Assembly (NCBI GenBank): GCA_016700075.1
Contig: CP065000.1
Span: 1,364,001-1,428,000, forward strand
Length of the DNA: 64,000 nucleotides
Reading direction: 5' to 3'
From: Acidobacteriota bacterium
GTDB taxonomy: Bacteria > Acidobacteriota > Blastocatellia > Pyrinomonadales > Pyrinomonadaceae
Part shown: positions 50,451 through 59,344 of the stretch, in pieces
Layout: each line of letters opens with the position of its first letter
Position numbering within the stretch: position 1 is the first letter of the stretch
Notes under the pieces: generated by a model
Database searches by the model: none
What the model saw: the letters and a program-made list of their open reading frames with translations, nothing else
Told to the model about the DNA's origin: nothing
Position numbers and translations under genes: made by a program

Positions 50451-53092
50451 CTCTTTGTCACGATGCTTTGCCAATTCACGAGTACGGTTACGGGTTGGGT
50501 GTCGGCTGCGGGTTCTTTCTTCTCTTCGGTAACAAAGAAACGCGATCCGTCGCGGGTTGCGTCATACATCGAACGAGCTCCAACGCTGGCCACGATCGCG
50601 ATAGTGGTTTTGAAGAGTGGTTTTGGGGCACCTAACTTGAGAGCTCCGCCGGGTTCCTCGACCGTGACTGCCATCAGGCTGCCATCCGCGGCAACAAAAT
50701 ATAGCTCGCGGCCATCACGTCGCCACCGGGGCTGGGCACCGCTAATGTCCCCCGTAAGCCGAATTTTCGATCCTCCATTAGGAAATGCTTCGATAAAAAT
50801 ACTAATGTCGCCTGAGATATCTATAGAAGTAGCGTAAGCCAGCCAGCGCTCGTCGGGTGACAGCGCCGGCATTGTTTCGTTTGCCGGCGACTGGGCAAAA
50901 TACGTTTCGTCGCCATTTGATGACCGGATGAAAATGTCACGGCTCCCTTCCCGTATCTTGACACCAAGGGCCCGGCCGTCGCTGATCATCTGGGTCACGA
51001 AAGGGTAACCGCTATTGTCTTCAATGACCGTTCTTTCGGGCCCACCTTTCAGAGGCTTCTCTGCGACGCCGACCGACTGCCTCACAAACAAAACAGCACT
51101 ACCGTCCGGAGTCCACATTGAAGAGAGCAACCTTGTCGGTTTTCCTGAAGCAAACATACGCGCGGAGCCGCGAACCACGTCAAACAGCCAAATGTCACCG
51201 TCGCGTTGAAAAGCTATCATTGAATCGTCCGGAGAGAATACCGGGTTAAAACTGCTCGCATCATCGATGGTCGTGCGTGTGCCATCACGCAAATACCAGG
51301 CAGTTTCGGAAACAACAGGCGTCTCGCTTCGAAAAGCTATCACGCCGTTCGCGGCCACGCTGAAATTCGTCCTCAGGTCCCCGGTGTGAATCCCCACGTC
51401 GGCGACCGGTATCGGCTCGCCCGAAAGCTTGAAGGACGCTGGGGTGAAAGCTTGAGCTTTGAGACCGCCATCTAGAACGAAAAAGAGGTAGCCGCCGGCG
51501 TATTTGGGTTCACGTCCGTCCCCGCGAATATCCTTGACCTCATCAGACTCAAGATCGCCAACAAATATGCCTCCCTGCCCCAAAATGCCAACCCCCTTGC
51601 CAAACAGGAAATGCCTGCCATCCGGCAAAAAGAACGGCCTGTAACCTTTATGCGGCATGTCCAAGGGGAGTGATTTGCCATCGGCGTTGATGCGTTTCAA
51701 CGGTACACCACCTTCGTTCGAAAAAACGATCACACCGTTGGAGTTCCATGTTCCCGCTTTTCTCTGGCCAAAAACATCGCAGATCACTCGCGACCGCCCC
51801 GTAGCCAGGTTAAAAGCTCGAAGACGCTCATTTGTAAAATAGGCTACCTCGGCCCCGTCAGGCGACCAAAACGGCTCGACCGCACCTTCTGAATCCGCAA
51901 CCATCTGACTCTCACCCGTCGCAAGGGTCCGAAGCCATAAATGGGGCTTACCCTTCTCTTTTTCAGCCGCAAAAGCCAGTAGCGAACCGTCCGGCGATAG
52001 AGCGCTGGTCTCTTTCGTCGTCCATCCCGCCGGAGCAGCAATGTCGAGCGAAACAAACGGCGGCAGTGCCGATGCCGGCCTTAGCAATGTCCACGCACCA
52101 AACGAGATCAACATCAGCGCCAACGCCCCCGCGGCGATCCACGGGATCCGAGCTTTCCAAAGCGACGTTTCCGTTTCAGGCCCTATCGCACTGACCGCCG
52201 TTGTCATCGTTGCGCCCGACGAACTCGTCGGAGCCGACAATGACTCAAGAGCAAACCCAAGGTCGCTTGCCGTCTGAAACCGCCGCTCAGGTTTCTTTTC
52301 GAGACACCGCCTAACGATCCGCTCAAGCGACGGGTTGATGTTCGGATTAGATTCCGTCATGTCCGTCGGCTCTTCTTTGACGATCGCCGACATCGTCTCA
52401 GCCAGCGATTCCTCCTGAAACGCCCGCCGGCCCGTGATCATCTCGTAAAGGATCAAACCAAAGCTGAAAATATCCGACCGATGATCTGTTTGTTGCCCTC
52501 GCACTTGTTCGGGGGACATATAACCCACCGTGCCCATAACGACGCCGGGGTTTGTGAGAGCCTTGCGCGTTGCATCTTCGTTACCAGTCTGACCGCCCGC
52601 TGACGCGCCCCGGTCGGACAGTTTGGCCAGGCCAAAGTCGAGGATCTTAATGCGATCGTCTTTTGTGATGAAAAGGTTTTCCGGCTTGAGGTCGCGATGA
52701 ACGATCCCCTTCTCATGCGCCGCCGTCAATCCGCTGACGATCTGCTGGGCGTATTCGGTGACTTTTCGGAGCGGCATCGCACCTTCGTCGAGACGGGCCC
52801 TGAGTTCCCCGCCTTCGAGGAGTTCGGAGACGACATAAACGATTTCGTTCTGGGTGTCGATGTCATGGATCGCGATTATGTTCGGGTGGTTCAAGGCACC
52901 CGCCGCGCGTGCCTCCTGCTCAAATCGCGCGACGCGATCCTTATCGGCAGAAAGATCCGCCGGCAGGACCTTGATCGCCACGTCACGCCCGATCTTCGGG
53001 TCGGAGGCCCGATATACTTCTCCCATTCCGCCCACTCCGATCAGCGATCGGATCTCGTATCGGCCAATCTTCGCACCTTCGGATAAAGTCAT
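50447..53092 (-). CDS. Ser/Thr protein kinase with TolB-like beta-propeller
   Basis: 881 residues. Hanks domain: G19VGGMG loop, K41, HRDLKPENLF, DFGLAKL, GTVGYMSPEQVRG and a full subdomain XI (CLEKKPERRF). Then a membrane helix (about 332-354) and a periplasmic six-bladed WD40/TolB-like propeller (repeated SPDG/SPDE: LSPDGSLLAFAAE, WSPDGAEVAYF, FSPDDSMIAFQRD, LSPDERWLAYAT). It probably senses an envelope signal. It starts 7 bp after the dihydropyrimidinase stop and its stop overlaps the chimera start, so it is in one operon. Confidence 0.93.
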   Translation of the reverse strand: MTLSEGAKIGRYEIRSLIGVGGMGEVYRASDPKIGRDVAIKVLPADLSADKDRVARFEQEARAAGALNHPNIIAIHDIDTQNEIVYVVSELLEGGELRARLDEGAMPLRKVTEYAQQIVSGLTAAHEKGIVHRDLKPENLFITKDDRIKILDFGLAKLSDRGASAGGQTGNEDATRKALTNPGVVMGTVGYMSPEQVRGQQTDHRSDIFSFGLILYEMITGRRAFQEESLAETMSAIVKEEPTDMTESNPNINPSLERIVRRCLEKKPERRFQTASDLGFALESLSAPTSSSGATMTTAVSAIGPETETSLWKARIPWIAAGALALMLISFGAWTLLRPASALPPFVSLDIAAPAGWTTKETSALSPDGSLLAFAAEKEKGKPHLWLRTLATGESQMVADSEGAVEPFWSPDGAEVAYFTNERLRAFNLATGRSRVICDVFGQRKAGTWNSNGVIVFSNEGGVPLKRINADGKSLPLDMPHKGYRPFFLPDGRHFLFGKGVGILGQGGIFVGDLESDEVKDIRGDGREPKYAGGYLFFVLDGGLKAQAFTPASFKLSGEPIPVADVGIHTGDLRTNFSVAANGVIAFRSETPVVSETAWYLRDGTRTTIDDASSFNPVFSPDDSMIAFQRDGDIWLFDVVRGSARMFASGKPTRLLSSMWTPDGSAVLFVRQSVGVAEKPLKGGPERTVIEDNSGYPFVTQMISDGRALGVKIREGSRDIFIRSSNGDETYFAQSPANETMPALSPDERWLAYATSIDISGDISIFIEAFPNGGSKIRLTGDISGAQPRWRRDGRELYFVAADGSLMAVTVEEPGGALKLGAPKPLFKTTIAIVASVGARSMYDATRDGSRFFVTEEKKEPAADTQPVTVLVNWQSIVTKR

Positions 53093-53099
53093 AGATTGT

Positions 53100-54479
53100 T
53101 TAGACCTTCACGCATTCGCCGCGTTTGAGAAATTGCCCGTCGCCAGCCTTGCCCTTGTGTTCGCCTTTCTCGATTATGACGCGGCCTCGTGAGAGGACGG
53201 TTTCGACCTTGCCTTTGATGGTCCAGCCTTCGTAGCTCGAATAATCGACGTTCATGTGTTCGTGCTCGACGCCGAATGTCGTCTCGCCGTTCGGGTCAAA
53301 GATGACGATGTCTGCATCTGAACCGACGGCAATGGTGCCCTTCTTCGGGAACATACCGAACATCTTCGCCGCGGCTGTCGAAGTGAGTTCGACAAAGCGA
53401 TTGAGCGAAATGCGGTTCTCGACAACGCCGCCGTTGTAGATGAGGGCGAGGCGATTTTCGACGCCGGGAGCTCCGTTTGGGATCTTGGTGAAATCATCGA
53501 TGCCGAGCTCTTTTTGCTCCTTCATACAGAACGGGCAATGGTCAGTCGAGATAACTTGCAGGTCGTCCATCTTGAGGCCTTTCCAGAGCTCGGCACAGTT
53601 GTGTTTCTCACGCAAAGGCGGCGTCATCACATATTTCGCACCTTCCCAGTCGTCGCCGTAATCGTCGATCGAGTGAAAAAGATACTGCGGGCAAGTCTCT
53701 GCAAACGCCGGGATGCCGCGGTCTCTTGCCTGCCGCACCTGATTCAGAGCATCAGTACACGAAAGATGAACAATGTAGACTGGCGACTCTGCCATCTCGG
53801 CAATTGCGATCGCGCGATGAACGCCTTCTGCTTCGGCTATGGCTGGGCGTGTCAGAGCATGATACTTCGGAGCGGTTCGGCCGTCGGCCAAAAAGCGTTT
53901 GATGATCTCGTTGATGACGATGCCGTTCTCGGCATGCATACATATTAACCCGCCTCTTGCACCCGCCGCCGACATAGCCCGAAAGATCGTCGCGTCGTCC
54001 GCCAAAAACACGCCCGGATACGCCATGAACAGCTTGAACGACGTGATGCCCTCGTCCATCAGCTTGTACATTTCCTTCTCGTCACCGTCCTCAAACTCGG
54101 TCGTGATGAGATGAAACCCGTAGTCGATCGCCGTCTTGCCCTCGGCCTTTTTGTGCCAGGCATCGACGCCCGCGGTCATCGATTCGCCCTTCGTCTGCAC
54201 CGCAAAATCAATGATCGTCGTCGTCCCGCCAAACGCCGCCGCCTGCGTGCCCGTAAAGAAATCGTCCGAAGACTGCGTCCCGCCAAACGGCAGCTCCATA
54301 TGCGTATGCGGATCGATCCCGCCGGGAATTACAAGCTTCCCACTCGCATCGATGACAACATCCGCTTCAATCTCAAGTGACTTACCAATAGTCGTCACCG
54401 TCTCGCCATCAATAAAAATATCCGCCCGATAGTCGTCCACCGCAGTAACAACCCGCCCGTTTTTGATCAGTGTTTTCAT
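53100..54479 (-). CDS. hydA: Dihydropyrimidinase (D-hydantoinase)
   Basis: 459 residues. Binuclear-zinc amidohydrolase that opens dihydrouracil or dihydrothymine to the N-carbamoyl-beta-amino acid. Metal ligands: H58/H60 (GIDPHTHMELPFGG), K150 (SFKLFMAYPG, carbamylated), H183 (HAENG), H239 (HLS) and D314 (STDHCPF). It supplies the step missing in the cluster at 31836-39189. It leads an operon with a Ser/Thr kinase. Its 5' flank and first 68 codons are present again, diverged, at 60390-60650, and a 623-bp internal stretch is identical to the chimera. Confidence 0.96.
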   Translation of the reverse strand: MKTLIKNGRVVTAVDDYRADIFIDGETVTTIGKSLEIEADVVIDASGKLVIPGGIDPHTHMELPFGGTQSSDDFFTGTQAAAFGGTTTIIDFAVQTKGESMTAGVDAWHKKAEGKTAIDYGFHLITTEFEDGDEKEMYKLMDEGITSFKLFMAYPGVFLADDATIFRAMSAAGARGGLICMHAENGIVINEIIKRFLADGRTAPKYHALTRPAIAEAEGVHRAIAIAEMAESPVYIVHLSCTDALNQVRQARDRGIPAFAETCPQYLFHSIDDYGDDWEGAKYVMTPPLREKHNCAELWKGLKMDDLQVISTDHCPFCMKEQKELGIDDFTKIPNGAPGVENRLALIYNGGVVENRISLNRFVELTSTAAAKMFGMFPKKGTIAVGSDADIVIFDPNGETTFGVEHEHMNVDYSSYEGWTIKGKVETVLSRGRVIIEKGEHKGKAGDGQFLKRGECVKV

Positions 54480-54639
54480 CGTTTTGAGGCCCAGCCTCTT
54501 GCGTCAGAGGAACGTCGAATTCCTAGTCTAGCTTTGAATGAAGCGAGGATGCAACGCTCTGGCTGTTAGCCTTAATATCGATGATGGCTTGGCTTAATTG
54601 GAATACCGGTCGCGGATGTTCAAAAGTGAAAACGCTAGA

Positions 54640-55470
54640 TCACAGTCTCTCGCTCAAAGAATGAGAAATGGTTCGGGCAAGGTTTAGGTTTTCTGTTTCA
54701 GGCAGATTGGAAACAACTAAGATTGATTGTGAGTGATTCGCAAAGCTTGCAACTTGTAAACCGTTTTCAACCTCACTCGTGATAGGACTTATTTGCGAAT
54801 CTTTTTGCTCCAACAAGGAATCGGACTTGTCGAAAAATACAGATATGATGTTTGTGCCGTTTCTAAGAACGACATGGGTGAATTGTATGCCTTGATACTC
54901 ACAGTCGTGGACGCTCAACATCTCTAATTTGTCCGAATATTTTGCCTTCAATGGTGCAAGGATCTCTTGCGAGTAAGCAGTTTTTTCAGGATAGTCGGTT
55001 TTTGACACTTTCTCCCACATCCCGAGTTTTTCTAACGCACAATCCTTGTGGTTCCCAGAGGCAAGGTGGGCTAATTCCGCTAATCTTTTTGTCACGGAAT
55101 TGTCCGCAATATTTCCACCCAAATCGCCGCCGCCCCAATAAACGATCCCTAATCCAAATGCCAAAACAAGGACAGCCATCGCCGGGATCATAATCTTTGG
55201 ACTTAGCCCGATTCTTGCCCAAAATCCTGAACGCATCGCCTCGTCTTTTAGAGCATATTCCAGTTTATTGTTAAAGATCGGGTCAATTTGAAAATTAGCG
55301 GCGTTGCGGCCGGCTGAGGTTATTCGCTTTCGCAAGGTCCGCCGAGCTATGAAGTCTGCTCGGCATTCGGGACAATGCTCAAGATGATGATTGACCTGAT
55401 GGTTGGTTTCCACCAGCAACTCGTCACTAATATACGATTCTGAAACTTCACGAAATTCTCGGCACTGCAT
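54640..55470 (-). CDS. Anti-sigma factor with zinc-finger (ZAS-like) domain
   Basis: 276 residues from ATG 55470, which has AGAGGTGG upstream; the ATG at 55521 lies inside the sigma gene. The N-terminal motif HHLEHCPECRADF is the His-x3-Cys-x2-Cys zinc finger of anti-sigma factors. One membrane helix (about 95-113) precedes a periplasmic domain of unknown fold with two Cys (DCALEKLGMW and HDCEYQG), perhaps redox active. It follows the ECF sigma factor by 13 bp. Confidence 0.82.
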   Translation of the reverse strand: MQCREFREVSESYISDELLVETNHQVNHHLEHCPECRADFIARRTLRKRITSAGRNAANFQIDPIFNNKLEYALKDEAMRSGFWARIGLSPKIMIPAMAVLVLAFGLGIVYWGGGDLGGNIADNSVTKRLAELAHLASGNHKDCALEKLGMWEKVSKTDYPEKTAYSQEILAPLKAKYSDKLEMLSVHDCEYQGIQFTHVVLRNGTNIISVFFDKSDSLLEQKDSQISPITSEVENGLQVASFANHSQSILVVSNLPETENLNLARTISHSLSERL

Positions 55471-55483
55471 AGTTACCACCTCT

Positions 55484-56053
55484 TTATTTTTGGGCTGTCC
55501 GTCTTTGATCTCCAAATCCATGTTTGCTTGCGTAATCGGCCAACTCTATCCTCAACATCCGGCGTCCCCGCGAAAGGCGGGACATTACCGTACCCATCGG
55601 TAATTCCATTATCGAAGCGATCTCTTTGTAGGAAAGCTCTTCGATATCGGCAAGAACCAGGACGTTTCTAAACGGCTCCGGCAGTTTCCATATCGCGTCG
55701 AGTACTTCTTCGTCCGTGATCTTCTCCGGTATCGGCGGCTCGAACGGAATATTGTTTAGGATAACGTCATCTTCGTCGGCGACGATCTGCAGCTTAAGCA
55801 CGCTGCGGAGGCGTCGGACATTGTGCACGTAAAGTATGCGCATTAGCCACGCTTTGCAGTTCGTCCCCATTTCGTACAAATGGAACGACCGCAAGGCTTG
55901 AAACATCGTTTCCTGAACCAGGTCTTCGGCTTCGGCAGGATTCCGCGTCAGCCACATTGCTGTCCGGTACAGATCATTACGAAACGGCATGGCCTCGGAT
56001 TCGAAATTCCGCCACGTGTCCTCTTTGCTTTCCAGCCACTTTATTCCAAGCAT
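55484..56053 (-). CDS. ECF RNA polymerase sigma factor
   Basis: 189 residues. Region 2: LYRTAMWLTRNPAEAEDLVQETMFQALRSF. Region 4: LPEPFRNVLVLADIEELSYKEIASIMELPMGTVMSRLSRGRRML, the SigE/RpoE-like ending. An acidic linker joins them. The anti-sigma gene follows directly. A thioredoxin gene starts divergently 200 bp away, so a redox or envelope stress role is plausible. Confidence 0.93.
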   Translation of the reverse strand: MLGIKWLESKEDTWRNFESEAMPFRNDLYRTAMWLTRNPAEAEDLVQETMFQALRSFHLYEMGTNCKAWLMRILYVHNVRRLRSVLKLQIVADEDDVILNNIPFEPPIPEKITDEEVLDAIWKLPEPFRNVLVLADIEELSYKEIASIMELPMGTVMSRLSRGRRMLRIELADYASKHGFGDQRRTAQK

Positions 56054-56253
56054 TTATTAACAATACCTCAGACGAAAATCATCTGCCCTGACCGTACGAT
56101 TCAATTCTCGATCAAATTTATTTCCAAATCTGAACATTTTCATTTTATTTCTTAGCAGGGAATATTAACGTCCAGAAAGGTCATTTCCCCGACGAACACC
56201 GAATAATTTGGTTTGTTCAAGGGAAATATTAATTTTGATCAGGAGATATATCT

Positions 56254-56688
56254 ATGAAAACGAAGAGATTCTTTACCGCGGCAATTTCAATTGCCCTAAT
56301 TTTGACGGCCGCTTCGGTCAGCTCGTTTGCAGTCACAACCTCTAAGAGCAAAGGCTTGAAAGCCGCTTCGGCGAAAACAAAACCGCGTGTCGTCATTATA
56401 CGAGCCGACTGGTGTGGCGCTTGCCAAAAGCTCGAACCGACCATGATGGGTCTCATGGAAGAGTACGGCGGAAAGCTTGACTTTGTAATGCTCGACGTCA
56501 CTAACGACGAAACTACGGCTCAGGCGGCTGCAAAGGCAAGATCACTCGGCCTCAGCGCATTCTTCGAGGCCAATAAGAAGATGACTTCGACCGTTGCCAT
56601 CTTCAAAGGCAAGAAGTCCGTGTTCAAAACCGCTAAGAACTTCAACAAGGCTGATTACGTGGCCGCCTTCGAAAAGGCGATCAAATAA
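56254..56688 (+). CDS. Exported thioredoxin-like protein
   Basis: 144 residues. Signal peptide (AAISIALILTAASVSSFAV), then VVIIRADWCGACQKLEPTMM, a WCGAC active site. No cis-Pro-type TP motif is clear (MTSTVAIFKGKKSVF instead). It would act in the periplasm, perhaps reduced by the CcdA-like protein encoded 112 bp downstream. TCAGGAGATATATCT precedes the ATG. Confidence 0.82.
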   Translation: MKTKRFFTAAISIALILTAASVSSFAVTTSKSKGLKAASAKTKPRVVIIRADWCGACQKLEPTMMGLMEEYGGKLDFVMLDVTNDETTAQAAAKARSLGLSAFFEANKKMTSTVAIFKGKKSVFKTAKNFNKADYVAAFEKAIK

Positions 56689-56730
56689 CCAGAACTGACT
56701 TTGCCGGAATGAAGTTCATTTCGGTGATAG

Positions 56731-56789
56731 CGGGGAGAGTGCCGGGCTTTTCAGCCGGAAGGGGTATGCGCGGCCTGACACTCTCCTCG
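56731..56789 (+). terminator. Long stem-loop between the thioredoxin and ccdA-like genes
   Basis: Outer arms cggggagagtg/cactctcctcg pair over 11 bp (one G-T); a small ccgg/ccgg hairpin sits inside. No T-tract follows. It may attenuate, process or terminate transcription. Confidence 0.5.
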
Positions 56790-56800
56790 CGCTAATTATT

Positions 56801-57532
56801 ATGGAAAACCTAGCCAGCAATCTTCAGACATATCTCGCCGGCAACTCTTTGCTTGCTTTACCTGCGGCATTTGTCGCCGGTCTGCTGATCAGCTTTACGC
56901 CGTGCGTTTATCCGATCATTCCGATACAGCTCGGTTTTATCGGTGGTCAAACCGCAAATGCCAATTCAGAAGACAAGGCAAGGTTCAGCCTTCGCGGATT
57001 CAAGCTTTCAGTTCTGTTCGTTATCGGAATGGCAGCGGTGTACGCGGCACTTGGGGCGTTCGCGGCGTTGACAGGAACACTGTTCGGCTCATGGACATCA
57101 AGTCCGTGGACATACATCGTCGTCGGCAACGTCATTTTGATTCTTGCCCTCTCGATGTTCGATGTTTTTCAGATCCAAGCCCCGCAGTTTTTGATGAAAC
57201 TAAATCCGAAAACGAAAGGCAATGGCTATGTGTCCGCCGTTCTCGTCGGAGCGGTTTCAGGGTTAGTGGTCGGACCATGCACAGCACCGGCTTTGGGGGC
57301 GACGCTCGCTTACGTGGGCACGCAGGGCAATGTAGTTTTCGGCACCGTCGTGCTATTCGTATTTGCGATCGGCATGGGAACGCTGATGATAGTTTTAGGA
57401 ACATTCAGCGGAGCGATGTCGTTGTTGCCGCGTTCAGGCGGTTGGATGGTAAAGGTCAAGACGGCCTTTGGGGTCGTTATGTTGATTCTTGCTCAATACC
57501 TGTTCGTTCAGGCGGGCATGAGGTTTATTTGA
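56801..57532 (+). CDS. CcdA/DsbD-like thiol-disulfide interchange membrane protein
   Basis: 243 residues, six membrane segments. Contains both membrane redox cysteines: SFTPCVYPIIPIQLGF and VVGPCTAPALGATLAY. It carries electrons from cytoplasmic thioredoxin to periplasmic thiols. It lacks the N- and C-terminal soluble domains of DsbD. A 13-codon ORF and a 150-bp gap follow before the next gene. Its neighbours are two thioredoxin-fold proteins, so they probably work together. Confidence 0.9.
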   Translation: MENLASNLQTYLAGNSLLALPAAFVAGLLISFTPCVYPIIPIQLGFIGGQTANANSEDKARFSLRGFKLSVLFVIGMAAVYAALGAFAALTGTLFGSWTSSPWTYIVVGNVILILALSMFDVFQIQAPQFLMKLNPKTKGNGYVSAVLVGAVSGLVVGPCTAPALGATLAYVGTQGNVVFGTVVLFVFAIGMGTLMIVLGTFSGAMSLLPRSGGWMVKVKTAFGVVMLILAQYLFVQAGMRFI

Positions 57533-57682
57533 GGTATTTATGAAAATCGAAACCGCTCTTGGTAAGTTCTTTGTCATCTAGCTCCTATAGTGGATGCAGA
57601 TCTAAAGATCGTGACCATGCGGCGTCGCTCGGGCGTCTCAACGTAGGCTGAGATGCAAAACTCGTATAGATACGGAGGAATT

Positions 57683-58162
57683 ATGAAGGTAAAACTGTTG
57701 TCGGGAAGTATTGGGGGAGTCGTTGCCGGAATGCTTTTCGGCATGATGATGCAGATGATGAATGCGCCGACGCCTGATGGAAAAGAAATGCCAATGATGG
57801 CGATGGTCGCGATGGTCGTTGGGTCGTCGAGTATTGTCGCCGGTTGGATTTACCATCTTTTTAACAGCATGGTCATCGGTGCGATCTTCGGTGTGGTGCT
57901 CGGCAATCGTGTGGCATCCTTCGTCAGTGGCGTCGGACTAGGAGCTCTCTACGGAATGGTTTGGTGGATACTCGGAGCGTTGATACTTATGCCGGTTCTT
58001 CTCGGAATGAGTCCGTTTGCCCCATTGATGATGCCGCCTATGCGAATGGTCGCAATGGGAAGCTTGATGGGACACTTGATCTTCGGCTCAGTGTTAGGAG
58101 GTGTGTTCAGCATTCTAAGGTCGCGTGTACATTCCTATTGTGAGTTACCCGGCGAGCAGTGA
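57683..58162 (+). CDS. Methionine-rich integral membrane protein
   Basis: 159 residues from ATG 57683, which has TACGGAGGAATT upstream. About four to five membrane helices, rich in Met and Gly (GMLFGMMMQMMNAPTPDG, PMMAMVAMVVG, MMPPMRMVAMGSLMG). Resembles membrane proteins found near copper and mercury genes. Met clusters could bind Cu(I), but this is inference. It lies between ccdA-like and tlpA-like genes. Confidence 0.6.
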   Translation: MKVKLLSGSIGGVVAGMLFGMMMQMMNAPTPDGKEMPMMAMVAMVVGSSSIVAGWIYHLFNSMVIGAIFGVVLGNRVASFVSGVGLGALYGMVWWILGALILMPVLLGMSPFAPLMMPPMRMVAMGSLMGHLIFGSVLGGVFSILRSRVHSYCELPGEQ

Positions 58163-58181
58163 GAAGAATTTGAGGTAAATT

Positions 58182-58751
58182 ATGAAATGTATATCTTGTA
58201 GCCCCTGTATTTTTAGTAAAATTGCGCTGCTAATCGGACTTGTCGTCGCCTATTTTGGAGGATGCACTATTGCCAGCCAGAAAACTTCGAGCCCGCCTTC
58301 GGTTGGTCAGCAGCAGACAGAAATCAAACGCGGAACCGCTATCGGTGATATCGCTCCCGATTTCGATCTGGCAAAATTTGATGGCGGGAACATCTCACTC
58401 AAGGAACTTGAAGGCAGTCCCGCAGTCCTCGTGTTTTGGACCGCGTGGTGCCCCGTCTGTAAAGAGGAAGCCCCACATGTCAACAAACTCGCCGCCGAGT
58501 TCGAAGCCAAAGGAGTAAAGGTTGTCGGCATCAACATCGGCGAAAGCGATGCCCGCGTTGCCGAAGGCATAAAGGATTTTGGCATAGAATACACAGTCGC
58601 CATAGACAAAGACACTTCAGTGGCGAAGAGCTACAAAGTTGTCGGAACGCCAACCGTTGTGTTCCTGGACAAAAAAGGTTCGGTTCAATATTTCGGAAAC
58701 GAGGTTCCGAAAGATTACCCCGATCGTCTAAACAAGATAATCGGAAGCTAA
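58182..58751 (+). CDS. TlpA/ResA-like thiol-disulfide lipoprotein
   Basis: 189 residues. Lipobox at YFGGC (Cys about 28), then APDFDLAKFDGGNISLKELEG, the active site FWTAWCPVCKEEAPHVNKLA (WCPVC) and cis-Pro GTPTVVFLDKKG. This is a periplasmic membrane-anchored reductase that may take electrons from the CcdA-like protein upstream. TGAGGTAAATT precedes the ATG. Confidence 0.9.
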   Translation: MKCISCSPCIFSKIALLIGLVVAYFGGCTIASQKTSSPPSVGQQQTEIKRGTAIGDIAPDFDLAKFDGGNISLKELEGSPAVLVFWTAWCPVCKEEAPHVNKLAAEFEAKGVKVVGINIGESDARVAEGIKDFGIEYTVAIDKDTSVAKSYKVVGTPTVVFLDKKGSVQYFGNEVPKDYPDRLNKIIGS

Positions 58752-58805
58752 CACCGCACAATGGTTCTCATCCGTAAACCCGCCCCGTCACCTTGCCGTA
58801 ACAAA

Positions 58806-58836
58806 GAGCATCTTTTGCGTTTCGTGAAAGATGCTC
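58806..58836 (+). terminator. Stem-loop after the tlpA-like gene
   Basis: 10-bp perfect arms gagcatcttt/aaagatgctc with an 11-nt loop and a weak T-rich tail (cccttcattt). It separates the thiol genes from merR. Confidence 0.65.
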
Positions 58837-58873
58837 CCTTCATTTGAAACCTGTAAACGGTGAATTTTTTTAC

Positions 58874-58905
58874 TTGACTCTGGACTTAACTCAAGGGTGT
58901 AGAAT
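58874..58905 (+). promoter_or_regulatory. MerR-type promoter of merR with 20-bp spacer
   Basis: -35 ttgact (58874-58879) and -10 tagaat (58900-58905) are separated by 20 bp, the long spacing typical of MerR-controlled promoters. An inverted cttga/tcaag pair spans the spacer. The predicted start site lies only 1-2 nt before the merR ATG, and no ribosome site is present. Confidence 0.65.
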
Positions 58906-58913
58906 CAGAAAGT

Positions 58914-59324
58914 ATGGGAAATTCATCTCTGCAAATCGGCGAAATTGCGGCCCGTTCAGGTGTCAGCGTTGATACTGTTCGTTACTACGAACGGTTGAAA
59001 TTAGTGCCTCCCGCTCCGCGCTCAAGCTCCGGCTATCGCATTTTTTCGACGAAAGCCATCGAACAAATAAGGTTCATCAAGCAGGCTCAGGAGCTTGGGT
59101 TTTCGCTTGATGAGATAAAGGGACTTTTAACGACCGGAGGCGCGAAAGAATGCCGACAGGTAAGAGATCTTCTCCGTCGTAAACTTTGCGAAATGGACGA
59201 ACAGATCAAAAAGCTGAAAGCGTTCCGAAAAATCTTGGCGGGCCATTTATACGATTGTGATGATGAATTCGAAAGGAAAGGACAGGACGCACAATGTCCG
59301 GTTCTTTTTGAGATCGAGAAATAA
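58914..59324 (+). CDS. merR: MerR-family regulator (MerR-like, three conserved Cys)
   Basis: 136 residues. Winged helix QIGEIAARSGVSVDTVRYYERLKLVPPAPRSSSGYR (in pieces), then RFIKQAQELGFSLDEIKGLL and a dimer coil. Cys at 80, 115 and 128 match the mercury ligands of Tn501 MerR (82, 117, 126) in position, with a slightly longer final loop. It would respond to Hg(II) or a similar thiophilic metal. Its own promoter has the expected long spacer, so it probably controls merTP downstream. Confidence 0.9.
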   Translation: MGNSSLQIGEIAARSGVSVDTVRYYERLKLVPPAPRSSSGYRIFSTKAIEQIRFIKQAQELGFSLDEIKGLLTTGGAKECRQVRDLLRRKLCEMDEQIKKLKAFRKILAGHLYDCDDEFERKGQDAQCPVLFEIEK

Positions 59325-59344
59325 GCTATATGAGGACAAACATT

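Noticed and set aside
57540..57581. 13-codon ORF after the ccdA-like gene
   Set aside because: Too short and without a recognisable motif; might be a relic but cannot be supported.
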